A stretch of DNA of 44,109 bases from a bacterium (lineage in GTDB: Bacteria > Verrucomicrobiota > Kiritimatiellia > UBA8416), in assembly GCA_020048935.1 (NCBI GenBank), contig JAIFLS010000146.1:1-44109 (forward strand), read 5' to 3'. Of the stretch, positions 9,337-18,120 are shown piece after piece (positions within the stretch are counted from its first letter, which is position 1; every line of letters begins with the position of its first letter). The notes below the pieces were generated by a model that made no database searches, was not told where the DNA came from, and was given only the letters and a program-made list of their open reading frames with translations. Position numbers and translations under genes: made by a program.

Positions 9337-9898
9337 AACTGGCTCCTTCTGTGTAGCGTGGTATGATCAGCACGGTTCCGGCGGCCAGTACGGCAGAGGG
9401 GCTTATGCCGTTGACTTGCTGTATCCATTTGGCCAGGTCCTTGTTGCCGTAGACCATCGGGTTGGCGGCAATGCTCTCGAGGGTGTCGCCAGTCTGGACC
9501 TCGTAATATTCGAATGCTCCACTGCGCAAAAGACTCAATAAATGGTCTTTTTTGTTGATTTCCCTCCGACTTTCCTCCAGTTGCTTGCCGAGGCTCTCGA
9601 TCTGCGCATTCTGTTCATCAAGTCGGGTGTTCAAGAGAGTAACTTCATCCTGGGTTTGGCTTAACTGTGCGGTTGTGGCCTGTAGCTGCACGTTCAGGTG
9701 CGTGACCTCGTCAAGCAGGGCTTGCGCTTGAAGGGCACGCCGCTCCAGTGCGTTAAGACTGCTGGTGTCTGACGCATTGGCCGAGGCCCAGAGTACGACG
9801 GCGAGACTCAGGATTGCAACGCTGGGTACGATCCATTGACGGCTACGTTTTCCGGTTCCATTCATATCGATATTCCTTGCGATGTCGAGCGGAGTCAA
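9326..9898 (-). CDS. LysM-domain protein with TM and coiled coil
   Basis: TM WIVPSVAILSLAVVLWASA, coiled coil, LysM YYEVQTGDTLESIAANPMVYGNKDLAKWIQQVNGISPSAVLAAGTVLIIP; true start may be 9865. Confidence 0.82.
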   Translation of the reverse strand: MTPLDIARNIDMNGTGKRSRQWIVPSVAILSLAVVLWASANASDTSSLNALERRALQAQALLDEVTHLNVQLQATTAQLSQTQDEVTLLNTRLDEQNAQIESLGKQLEESRREINKKDHLLSLLRSGAFEYYEVQTGDTLESIAANPMVYGNKDLAKWIQQVNGISPSAVLAAGTVLIIPRYTEGASYDF

Positions 9899-9977
9899 TC
9901 ATGGTCTCGATATGCTAGCAGGGGCTGTGCCGCAGATCGTGAGCGCTTGCGGTGTTTACACGGCAAAACTCGATCAA

Positions 9978-11354
9978 TCAGACGGTTATGCTGTGTTCCT
10001 TGATTTTTCTCAGCAAGGAACTGCGATGGATATTTAGAATTTCGGCCGCTTGGCCGCGATGTCCGTTCACGTCGTGCAGGACCCGCGTAATCAACAGCCG
10101 CTCGCATTCGGCAAGGCTCATGGACGGAATCACAGAGGTCTGTCCGGTGGGGGCCGGTGGATTGGACGGTATTGCTTGCTTGGTGTTTGGAATGGCAAGA
10201 TCCTTGACATCAATCTCGTTGCCTGTACATAGAATGACGCCGCGTTCGATCGAATGGCGCAGCTCGCGAACGTTCCCCGGCCAGTCATAAGCGCAAAGGG
10301 CATCCATGGCCGCCGCTGTAAATCCGCTAAGGTGGCCGCCGGTTGCTTTCTTGTGCTGATTGAGGCACTGGTTAGCAAGCATCGGAATGCTTTCCGGGTG
10401 CTCGCGAAGTGGTGGCAGAGTCAGGGGAAAAACCGACAAACGGTAATAGAGATCCTCACGGAACGTGCCATCCTTTACCATGTCCTGTAGATTGCGGCAG
10501 GTAGCAGCGACGATGCGCACATCCACCTGAATGACACGGCTCCCGCCTAAACGGCGGAATTGCTTGTCCTCGATCACTTTTAGCAGTTTCGCTTGCAGGG
10601 CGGGGGCCATGTCGCCGATCTCATCGAGGAATACCGTGCCGCCATCGGCGATCTCAAGTAAGCCGGGTTTGCTGGCTTTGGCATCGGTGAAGGCTCCTTT
10701 CTCATAACCGAAAACCTCGCTTTCCATCAATGGCCCCGGAATCGCCGAGCAATTGATGTCGACGAACGGCTTCTCGGCACGTGCGCTGAGACGGTGCACG
10801 GCGGATGCCATCATCCCTTTTCCCGTTCCGCTTTCCCCTAAGAGCAGCACCGTAGTGTCGGGGAAGGTGGCAATGCGCTGTACTTTTGTAAAGAGATTAC
10901 GCAGGGCGCCGCCGCCAATCATCTCGTCGAGCTGCCAGACGTCGCCACCGGAACCGGTCGATAGCCGCGCGAGTCCCTCTACGCGCTCTTCAAGGTTGAC
11001 CGCTTTTTCCACATTCCGGATGATTTTCTCGAGTTGCTCGTTTTCGTAAGGCTTCGGTAAGTAGTCGTAGGCCCCGTTGCGAATGGCTTGAATGGCTGAT
11101 CTGACATCGCTGTGGCCGGTTACAAAAACAACGTAAGCTCGTTTTGATAAGCCGTTGATCTCTTCAAGGAAATGGAAACTGTCGCCGTCGGGTAGTCGCC
11201 GGTCAAGAAAGATCAGCTTGAATTGATTCTCCTTCAGCCGACTGCGCGCGTCGCTTAACGAATCGCAGGCTTTGACGTCGTGGCCTTTGCGCTTTAAAAG
11301 GTCAAACATGACCTTGCGCTGGATTTCGTCATCTTCAACTATTAGAATATCCAT
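9978..11354 (-). CDS. sigma54-dependent response regulator (REC-AAA+-Fis HTH), second paralog
   Basis: Starts MDILIVEDDEIQRKVM at 11354 (TAATG overlap with kinase); Walker A GESGTGKGMMASAVH; GAFTGA loop reads GAFTDA; C-term GHRGQAAEILNIHRSSLLRKIKEH. Confidence 0.92.
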   Translation of the reverse strand: MDILIVEDDEIQRKVMFDLLKRKGHDVKACDSLSDARSRLKENQFKLIFLDRRLPDGDSFHFLEEINGLSKRAYVVFVTGHSDVRSAIQAIRNGAYDYLPKPYENEQLEKIIRNVEKAVNLEERVEGLARLSTGSGGDVWQLDEMIGGGALRNLFTKVQRIATFPDTTVLLLGESGTGKGMMASAVHRLSARAEKPFVDINCSAIPGPLMESEVFGYEKGAFTDAKASKPGLLEIADGGTVFLDEIGDMAPALQAKLLKVIEDKQFRRLGGSRVIQVDVRIVAATCRNLQDMVKDGTFREDLYYRLSVFPLTLPPLREHPESIPMLANQCLNQHKKATGGHLSGFTAAAMDALCAYDWPGNVRELRHSIERGVILCTGNEIDVKDLAIPNTKQAIPSNPPAPTGQTSVIPSMSLAECERLLITRVLHDVNGHRGQAAEILNIHRSSLLRKIKEHSITV

Positions 11355-12097
11355 TATGGCGGTGCACTTTCTGCGGCATCGGACGGCGGCATGGGCATGG
11401 TCGGGCAAGATAACGTCACGGTCCATTCGTTCGTTCGGCATGGCGCTAGTTCCGCCGCGCAATCGCCGCCGGTGAGGCGGGCCAGCCGTTGCGCCAACGT
11501 AAGTCCCAAGCCGAGGTGGCGCGGTCGCGTTGTGTAAAACGGGAGGAACGCCTGCTCTCGCAGGGAGGCATCGATGCCAGGCCCAGAGTCGGACACGGTC
11601 CACGTTATGCAGCCCTCGTTCGCCTGCAGGAGCAGGCCGACAATACCTCGCGGAGCAGCCTCGCAGGCGTTGGTCAGGAGTTCTTGCAAGGCGATGCGCA
11701 TAATCGACGGCGCTGCTCCTGCCGCGTCCCCCTGTTGTCGGATCTCTGCATTCGGGAAACGGCGGGCTACGGCCGCCATGGCGTCAGCTGTTATGTCGGA
11801 TACGATCTCTGGCTGAATCGCGGGGGCGCGTTCCCAGAACAGGCTGAATCGATTAGCCATATCGCTTAGCGAATCACACTCCCGGAGCATTAAGGGAAAG
11901 TACTCGCGTAGATCTGGAGCAAGGGTACTTCCTGCATCGGATTCGATGAGGTTCACGGCTCCGCTGATGCCTGAGGCGATGTTCCGGAGACGGTGTCTCA
12001 GCACATGCGACATGCGCTCCAAGTCGTCGGTGCTTAAATGGGGTGGAGTAACTGAAATCATTACTTTTCTTATACATCTCGCGTCGGTCGGTGTCAA
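11354..12097 (-). CDS. Small soluble histidine kinase without recognizable sensor domain
   Basis: 247 aa; LRHRLRNIASGISGAVNLIES H-box, QELLTNACEAAPRG N-box, VSDSGPGID G1, LGLGLTLAQRLARLTGG. Confidence 0.85.
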   Translation of the reverse strand: MTPTDARCIRKVMISVTPPHLSTDDLERMSHVLRHRLRNIASGISGAVNLIESDAGSTLAPDLREYFPLMLRECDSLSDMANRFSLFWERAPAIQPEIVSDITADAMAAVARRFPNAEIRQQGDAAGAAPSIMRIALQELLTNACEAAPRGIVGLLLQANEGCITWTVSDSGPGIDASLREQAFLPFYTTRPRHLGLGLTLAQRLARLTGGDCAAELAPCRTNEWTVTLSCPTMPMPPSDAAESAPP

Positions 12098-12128
12098 GAA
12101 GGTCGTTTCACGAAGTCGTTTGGCGTGA

Positions 12129-14042
12129 TCACAGTGTGGCGTGCCATAGACACAAGTTCACGATCGGCCATAGTTTCATAGGGTGGACCGGCATGCTGCC
12201 GTTCAGCCAGGCATCAATCGCGGTCGGATTGAATAGCGCGTGCCGCAGCGGCGATGTAGCAATTGCCTCCTTGATCATGGGCTTCATCCACGTGTCCATC
12301 CATTCAAAAACAGGCACCGGGAAGCTCATCTTCGGGCGCTGCAGGATCGACGTCGGGACCGAATCGGTATAGGCGCGGCGCAGCAGCCGTTTGGATTCGA
12401 TCAGATCCTGTTGTACAATCTCCATCACGTTCAGCCCCTGCGCGGCAAGCGCGCCAGCCGGTTGCCGCCAGTCCAGGCGGTAGGTGTCCGGCAGCGAGAA
12501 TGCAAAATCAACCAGCCGGTGATCGGTAAACGGGACGCGCACCTCGACGGATGCGGCCATGGAGCTGGAGTCCACCCGCAGGAGCAAGCCTTCGAGGTTG
12601 ACGCGCAGGTGGGCAAGCATGATGCGGTCCAGGGTGGATGCATTCGGGTGGCGGCTGTAGAGTTGCTGATAGAAGGCTCGGATGGCATGGTCGTTGTGCA
12701 GGTTGGCCGTGATATCCGGATGCATCCAGAGTTGCTTCTCCGGCGTGGACATCCAGGTGTTCAGCAGCAGGTGCTGGGTGGCCAGATCCGGCAGGTGCGC
12801 CTGTCCATAGCCGCGCAGTAGCGCCTGATCGGTCGCATTCATACCTGACTCAGGCTTTGTTGAGCGCGAAGCCCGGTCGAAGTCATGGGCCGCGAAATAG
12901 GCAATCGTGTAACCGCCGAAGATCTCGTCGGCACCTTCGCCGCTCAAGGCCACCGTGTATTCCTCGCGCAGTGCTTTGGAAAGCATGTAGATCGGCACTT
13001 CGTTAGGGGTGGTGAGAGGGAGACCGTTCTGGCGTATCAAGAAATCCCACAATGCGGGGTAATCGGCCGAGTCAAGCGTGATTTGGCGGCACTTCATGCG
13101 GTAGGCGTCAGCCGCCTCTTTCACAAACGGGAATTCGTTGAACCCGGGTTGCGCGTAACCCACGTTATAGGCGTGAAAGTGGTTGTCCGTGAGGGTGCTG
13201 GCCTGTTCTGCAATAATGGTTGAATCCAGGCCGCCGCTGAGAAAACCGCCCAGCGGAACGTCGCTGATCAGGCGCAGCCGTACCGCCTCCTTGATCAAGT
13301 CGCGCGTTTCCTCGGCCGCCGTTTCCAGTGAGAGCAGTGATTTGTCCTGCGGTGCAGGGCAGGATGGTGCCCAATAGCAGCCGCCATGCTGCCCGCCGCT
13401 CGCGTCGATGCGCATCCAGTGGCCGGGTTCCAGCAAGTGCACGCCGCTGAGCAGGGTATCCTGCCCGAGATTAACCCGTATGGTGGATAGGTAGTGGGAG
13501 GCGGCCGAAGCGTCAAGTGCGGGTTTGTCCGGCAGCAGGGCCAGCAAGGCGCGCATCGACGAGGCAAAACAGAGCGTCTTGCGTTGCTGTGCCCAGAATA
13601 GCGGCTTTACGCCCAGTCGGTCGCGGGCCAGGAAGAGCGTGCGTTGGCGGGGGTCGTAAATGGCGAAGGCAAACATGCCGAGCAGGCGATCCAGGCATGC
13701 CGTGTCCCATTCCAGAAAGGCGTGCAGCAGGACTTCTGTGTCGGAATGGGTTTGGAATGCGTGGCCCCTTGCTTGCAGTTCTTCCCGCAGTTCCGGGTAA
13801 TTGTAAATCTCGCCGTTAAAAACGATCACCGCGCCGGTTTGCGGATCCACCAGCGGTTGGTGGCCGCCGCCGATATCGATAATGGCCAGTCGTCGGTGCG
13901 CAAGCCCCATTCGGTCTGTGTGGAATCGCCCCTGATCGTCCGGGCCGCGCAAGGCCATGCAATCGGCCGCATCCCGCAGCCGCGGCAGCCACTGCTCGCA
14001 AGGGAGAGGGGTGGGGGAGGTGTAGCCGGCAATGCCGCACAT
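12129..14042 (-). CDS. asnB: Asparagine synthetase (glutamine-hydrolysing)-like amidotransferase
   Basis: 637 aa; MCGIAGYTSP N-terminal Cys, RRLAIIDIGGGHQPL, FNGEIYNYPELREEL, PLGGFLSGGLDSTIIA; 15 bp downstream of fliD. Confidence 0.92.
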   Translation of the reverse strand: MCGIAGYTSPTPLPCEQWLPRLRDAADCMALRGPDDQGRFHTDRMGLAHRRLAIIDIGGGHQPLVDPQTGAVIVFNGEIYNYPELREELQARGHAFQTHSDTEVLLHAFLEWDTACLDRLLGMFAFAIYDPRQRTLFLARDRLGVKPLFWAQQRKTLCFASSMRALLALLPDKPALDASAASHYLSTIRVNLGQDTLLSGVHLLEPGHWMRIDASGGQHGGCYWAPSCPAPQDKSLLSLETAAEETRDLIKEAVRLRLISDVPLGGFLSGGLDSTIIAEQASTLTDNHFHAYNVGYAQPGFNEFPFVKEAADAYRMKCRQITLDSADYPALWDFLIRQNGLPLTTPNEVPIYMLSKALREEYTVALSGEGADEIFGGYTIAYFAAHDFDRASRSTKPESGMNATDQALLRGYGQAHLPDLATQHLLLNTWMSTPEKQLWMHPDITANLHNDHAIRAFYQQLYSRHPNASTLDRIMLAHLRVNLEGLLLRVDSSSMAASVEVRVPFTDHRLVDFAFSLPDTYRLDWRQPAGALAAQGLNVMEIVQQDLIESKRLLRRAYTDSVPTSILQRPKMSFPVPVFEWMDTWMKPMIKEAIATSPLRHALFNPTAIDAWLNGSMPVHPMKLWPIVNLCLWHATL

Positions 14043-14057
14043 GGCAACGACTCCCTT

Positions 14058-15530
14058 CTAGTTGTTAGAACCGCCAATTTGCCCGATCAGGTAATCAAAC
14101 CCCGACTTCATTTTGCCGATGGCTTCATCCATGGCTCCGAACTGGCGCCAGAGCATAGTCTCTTTCATTTCCAATTCCCGTGTCAGACGTTCAATTTGAT
14201 CGTCCTGTCGCGAGATCTCATCATTGATATTCTCGATGCCGATGTCAATCCAGCCGTCGAGATCCGAACTGAAGCTACGGGTGGACTCATACATCGTGAG
14301 GGCGATGCCGCCTTCTCGTGTACCAACCGTGGTCTCGGAGGTGACGCCACGGAACAGGTTCTCAACCTCGTCCGGATACTGCTCAAGCATCGCGTCGAGG
14401 CGCTCCTCGTCGATAATTGCCAGCCTGTTCAATTCCCCCTCGGTCCAGATGCCGATGTGTTGAAGCGAATCCATGATTCCATCCGCCCCGTTGTATTGGT
14501 AGCTGGCGTTTTCAGCCGTATGCGTTGTGTTCATCATCTGACCTGCAAGCGAACGCAGCTTGTAGGTGATTTCACGCATCATGCTGTTGTCCTGTAGCAG
14601 GCCCGGAACGGGATTGGATGGATCACTGCGATCCCAGGTCCCGTAGAACTCATTGACCTCTGCCGCCGTGTTGTAAGCATCTATAAAGGTGTTGATCGCT
14701 TCCTTGATGGCAGCATTGTCACGGCCGACCGTGATTTCGCTGTATCCGGTACTGTACAAATTCAGTGTCACGCCTTCGACAACATCGGCCAGGCCGGTGT
14801 TGGATGAACGCGTGACGGCGGCACCATTGACCGTGAATTCCGCATCCTGAGCGGATAGGAGTTCGTTGGAGGGACTTCCAGAAGCATCCAGAATGCCGAG
14901 GCTCTCTAGCGGGGTGCCGGTCGTGTCGGAGAGGGAAATGGAGTCGGAGCCGGTGTTGACGCGCTGAAGCACGAGTCGATTGTCAAGGATGGTGGCGGTG
15001 ACCTGGTCGTTTCCCGGCATTGAACTGGTCGCGGCGTTGATCTTGTCGCGCAGTGAGGCTAGGGTCTCGGTGTTGCTGATGGAAAAGGTTTGCCCACCGA
15101 TGGCGAACTGGTCGCCGAGACTGATGCCGGCAATATTGGTCAACAGCGTTGAGGTCGTCACGGGTACACCCCCCGTATCGGTCATGCCGGTAGCGGATGC
15201 AATCGTTTGTGCACGAGCCAGATGCGTGACTTCTACTGTATAGGTGGCACTGGCGGTATTGGCGGCGGTGGTGGCGGTAGCCACGGAGGCATTGGTGCTG
15301 GTGGACGCCATTTTTCGCCAGGTATCCATCCAGCGCAGTGAATCAGAGGCCTCGGTCAGGCTTGCAAGGTTTTTCTTGACGTCGATCCAGGCCGTGATTT
15401 TGTCGTTCCGCAGGGTCTTGGCTTCCCGGACGGACTCCAGACGGCGCCCTTCGACTTCCATGATCTTGGCGATCGTGCCGCCTACATCAAAGCCGGACCC
15501 CAGTCCACTGATTCGGAATTCTGTGCTCAT
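14058..15530 (-). CDS. fliD: FliD, flagellar filament cap (HAP2)
   Basis: 490 aa; STEFRISGLGSGFDVGGTIAKIMEVEGRRLESV; YNTAAEVNEF; C-term coiled coil LTRELEMKETMLWRQFGAMDEAIGKMKS. Confidence 0.94.
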   Translation of the reverse strand: MSTEFRISGLGSGFDVGGTIAKIMEVEGRRLESVREAKTLRNDKITAWIDVKKNLASLTEASDSLRWMDTWRKMASTSTNASVATATTAANTASATYTVEVTHLARAQTIASATGMTDTGGVPVTTSTLLTNIAGISLGDQFAIGGQTFSISNTETLASLRDKINAATSSMPGNDQVTATILDNRLVLQRVNTGSDSISLSDTTGTPLESLGILDASGSPSNELLSAQDAEFTVNGAAVTRSSNTGLADVVEGVTLNLYSTGYSEITVGRDNAAIKEAINTFIDAYNTAAEVNEFYGTWDRSDPSNPVPGLLQDNSMMREITYKLRSLAGQMMNTTHTAENASYQYNGADGIMDSLQHIGIWTEGELNRLAIIDEERLDAMLEQYPDEVENLFRGVTSETTVGTREGGIALTMYESTRSFSSDLDGWIDIGIENINDEISRQDDQIERLTRELEMKETMLWRQFGAMDEAIGKMKSGFDYLIGQIGGSNN

Positions 15531-15544
15531 AGCGGGTCAAGGTT

Positions 15545-15560
15545 AGCAGGTTGAATGCCA
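15545..15560 (-). promoter_or_regulatory. sigma54 promoter of fliD
   Basis: Minus strand TGGCATTCAACCTGCT; GG/GC spacing as in consensus. Confidence 0.65.
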
Positions 15561-15572
15561 TGCGCATGTTGT

Positions 15573-15605
15573 AAAAAAAACAGGACGCCTTTAAAGAGCG
15601 TCCTG
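15573..15605 (-). terminator. Intrinsic terminator of flagellin 1
   Basis: Minus strand CAGGACGC-tctttaaag-GCGTCCTG followed by TTTTTTTT. Confidence 0.9.
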
Positions 15606-15630
15606 CTTTCCGTATATTATATACCGCTCC

Positions 15631-15662
15631 GGATCCGCCACCACGCGAGCGGTGGCGGATCC
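15631..15662. repeat. 12-bp perfect inverted repeat downstream of flagellin 1
   Basis: ggatccgccacc-acgcgagc-ggtggcggatcc. Confidence 0.9.
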
Positions 15663-15679
15663 TTCACGAAATATAAACA

Positions 15680-16615
15680 CTACCCGATCAGTTGCATAAC
15701 GCTCTGCGGCAAGGCATTTGCCTGTGCCAGCATCGCCGTGCCGACCTGCGTCAGGATCTGATGCTTCATGAACTGAGTGGATTCCAGCGCCATATCCACG
15801 TCGCGGATCGCGCTTTCGGCACCCATCATGTTCTCCTGATACGTACGCACACCTTCCAGGGAGTGGCCCAGACGGCTGCCTTCGGCACCCATCACCGCGC
15901 GCTTGTTGCTGACATGGTCGATGGCCAACACCAGCACGGCGGTCGCCTTCATGGCTGCATCCTGCGTCTCGATGCTGATGCCGCCGGTGTTCAACCCTGT
16001 CGCATTGGTTCCCCCGTTGAGCACGGACCCCCAGGTGACATTAGCCGAGGGACCGATAGTGAACTGTCCGCACGAGAAAGCGATCGGTACTGTCCCGATC
16101 GGGTCTGTACTTCCACGGTGCAGGGAAATCGATGCCCCGCAGAATAACTGTCCCGGGTCGGCACCGACCTGGGTGATCAAACCGGAATTACCCTGGAACA
16201 GGTTAGTCGTGTTGAACTTGCCACGGGCCAGGCTGCCAGTTGTGATGCGAATGATCTCCGCCTGCATATTCTCAAATTCAACCTGCAGGTTGGCGCGGTC
16301 GACCGAGGTTTTCGTGCCGTCATTGGCCGCCACGGCCAATTCGTTCATCCGGTGCAGCATGTCGTGGATCTTCTGCATCCACGAATCGGCCGTGCGCATG
16401 AACGCAATGCTGTTCTGGATGTTCTGAGCCGCCATACCCGAATTACGAACCTGCGAACGCATACGCTCGCTCATGGCCAATCCGGCCGGATCATCGGCTG
16501 CTGTCTTGATGCGCAAGCCGCTGGAGAGCTTGCTCATCGAGTTTCGCATATTATTTACGCTGGATGAATAGTTGACCCACACGCCGAACGCTGGAACGTT
16601 ATTAAATACCTGCAT
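15680..16615 (-). CDS. fliC: Flagellin 1 (311 aa)
   Basis: MQVFNNVPAFGVWVNYSSSVNNMRNSMSKLSSGLRIKTAADDPAGLAMSERMRSQ ... ILTQVGTAMLAQANALPQSVMQLIG; ATG at 16615 preceded by AAGGAGGA. Confidence 0.95.
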   Translation of the reverse strand: MQVFNNVPAFGVWVNYSSSVNNMRNSMSKLSSGLRIKTAADDPAGLAMSERMRSQVRNSGMAAQNIQNSIAFMRTADSWMQKIHDMLHRMNELAVAANDGTKTSVDRANLQVEFENMQAEIIRITTGSLARGKFNTTNLFQGNSGLITQVGADPGQLFCGASISLHRGSTDPIGTVPIAFSCGQFTIGPSANVTWGSVLNGGTNATGLNTGGISIETQDAAMKATAVLVLAIDHVSNKRAVMGAEGSRLGHSLEGVRTYQENMMGAESAIRDVDMALESTQFMKHQILTQVGTAMLAQANALPQSVMQLIG

Positions 16616-16990
16616 GACCTTCCTCCTTGATGTTGTTCTTGTCTTTTTTTGTTCGTCTAACAGAGAATGCATCCATGCTTTCTCCTTTACTGGTTTGCAA
16701 CCCATCCCGTTTTGCTGGTGACTCCTGCTGCAGGATTGCATGCAGCGTCATTGTCCCCTCGCACACTATTCTTTCGCTGCCACCTCCCTCCTTCTTCTCT
16801 TTGGTCCTCGTTTCAAAGCTCTTCGTCGATGTCCTCTCTTTCGGCGGGGTTGGTAGCATGCTTAAGAAAACGAAACAAAAAACACTTGATCGTTCGTTCA
16901 TGGAGCAAATATTGCCGTTGGTGGTGAGGGAGGAGGGTATATCAGGAAACTATTGCCTTTAAAGAGGCGCGAGTACCGCGGTTTGAGCCG

Positions 16991-17006
16991 TGGCACCGGC
17001 ATTGCT
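16991..17006 (+). promoter_or_regulatory. sigma54 promoter of fliW-csrA(-flagellin 2)
   Basis: TGGCACCGGCATTGCT, full match at TGGCAC and TTGCW with correct spacing. Confidence 0.85.
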
Positions 17007-17094
17007 ATATGGATGCTGTCGCGTTTCGCTGGCCGGAGGCGGGGCGCGGCAGGCATCAGCTAAGGCAGTATCTGGCGAAAAAGGGGACATAGAC

Positions 17095-17634
17095 ATGAAT
17101 AAAAATAATGACGATGCGTTTGTGGTCAAGCCTTACTCGCGGCTCGTTTCGTTGACGATACGTCCCGAGCATGTTTTTCATTTCCCGCAAGGGCTGCCGG
17201 CCTTTGACGGTTTCAAGAACTATGTTTTCACGATCAAACCAGATACCAGCCCGTTTGTCTTCATGCAGTCCATTGAGCCGGCAGGGCTTTCGTTTGTCTG
17301 TGTGGATCCGTTCCTGATCCATCCTGAGTATGCACCACGGATCGGCCCCGCAGATCAGGAGATCCTGCGTCTTGAGCGTCCGGAGGCCCTGATGCTGATG
17401 TGCATCGTGACGGTGCGGTCTGATGCACGCGACACCACCGCAAACCTACAGGGACCGCTGGTGATCAATATTGAGAATTCGATCGGCAAGCAGATCCTGT
17501 GTGATGGCCAGTCGTATCCCGTCCGCTACCGTATATGGGATGCCATCGGGACAATCGCGGATGAGATGGTGGCTGAATCCCGACCAGAACGATTTGACGG
17601 GATGCAGGGAACGATGAAACATGCATTTGCGTAA
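17095..17634 (+). CDS. fliW: FliW, flagellar assembly factor / CsrA antagonist
   Basis: FHFPQGLPAFDGFKNYVF, PFVFMQSIEPAGLSFVCVDPF, NLQGPLVINIENSIGKQ; adjacent to csrA. Confidence 0.92.
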   Translation: MNKNNDDAFVVKPYSRLVSLTIRPEHVFHFPQGLPAFDGFKNYVFTIKPDTSPFVFMQSIEPAGLSFVCVDPFLIHPEYAPRIGPADQEILRLERPEALMLMCIVTVRSDARDTTANLQGPLVINIENSIGKQILCDGQSYPVRYRIWDAIGTIADEMVAESRPERFDGMQGTMKHAFA

Positions 17635-17706
17635 GCGGGTGCTTATGTGTTGCCGGTGGGGAGTCCATCATGAGTGATTTTGATCAAAAGGCCAGGGAGG
17701 GCCGTT

Positions 17707-17985
17707 ATGTTGGTACTGACAAGGACGTTGGAAGAGAGTGTGATGATTGGCGACAATGTGGAGGTCCGTGTTTTGGGCATCCATGGGGATCAGGTGCGGC
17801 TAGGGTTTGTGGCTCCGCGCAGCATTCCTGTATACCGCAAAGAGGTTTTTGAAGCGATACAAGATGAAAACAGGCAAGCTGCCGGTCCGGATCAGTCCGG
17901 GATGGATGCCTTTACGGATTTACTCCGGGGACGTTCGGGGCCTGGCGGTGGAAATGGAGCAAAGAAAGGAAGGTGTCGACAGTAG
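17707..17985 (+). CDS. csrA: CsrA, carbon storage/translation regulator with extended C-terminus
   Basis: MLVLTRTLEESVMIGDNVEVRVLGIHGDQVRLGFVAPRSIPVYRKEVFEAI, then Gly/Arg-rich tail (92 aa total). Confidence 0.93.
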   Translation: MLVLTRTLEESVMIGDNVEVRVLGIHGDQVRLGFVAPRSIPVYRKEVFEAIQDENRQAAGPDQSGMDAFTDLLRGRSGPGGGNGAKKGRCRQ

Positions 17986-18120
17986 AGCAGGCGAAAATGC
18001 GTTGTGAAACCGGGATTACGCAGCAGGGTGGATTGCCCTGGAAATACCGGATGTTCGGTGATGATTGTCAAATAAATGGGCAAGGATGCCCGGAAAACAA
18101 GAAAATCAAGGAGGATAGAG

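Noticed and set aside
11355-11603. N-terminal extension of second sigma54 regulator
   Set aside because: Overlaps the upstream kinase in another frame; receiver domain starts at MDILIVEDD with TAATG overlap.
13644-14597. Long plus-strand ORF (317 aa) antisense to asnB/fliD
   Set aside because: Opposes two strong family matches; high-GC shadow ORF with no recognisable domain.
16616-16990. Search for a sigma54 or sigma28 promoter of flagellin 1 on the minus strand
   Set aside because: Only off-spaced candidates (e.g. around 16740-16760, GG-GC spacing one base too long); no TAAA/GCCGATAA-type sigma28 site seen, so no promoter called.
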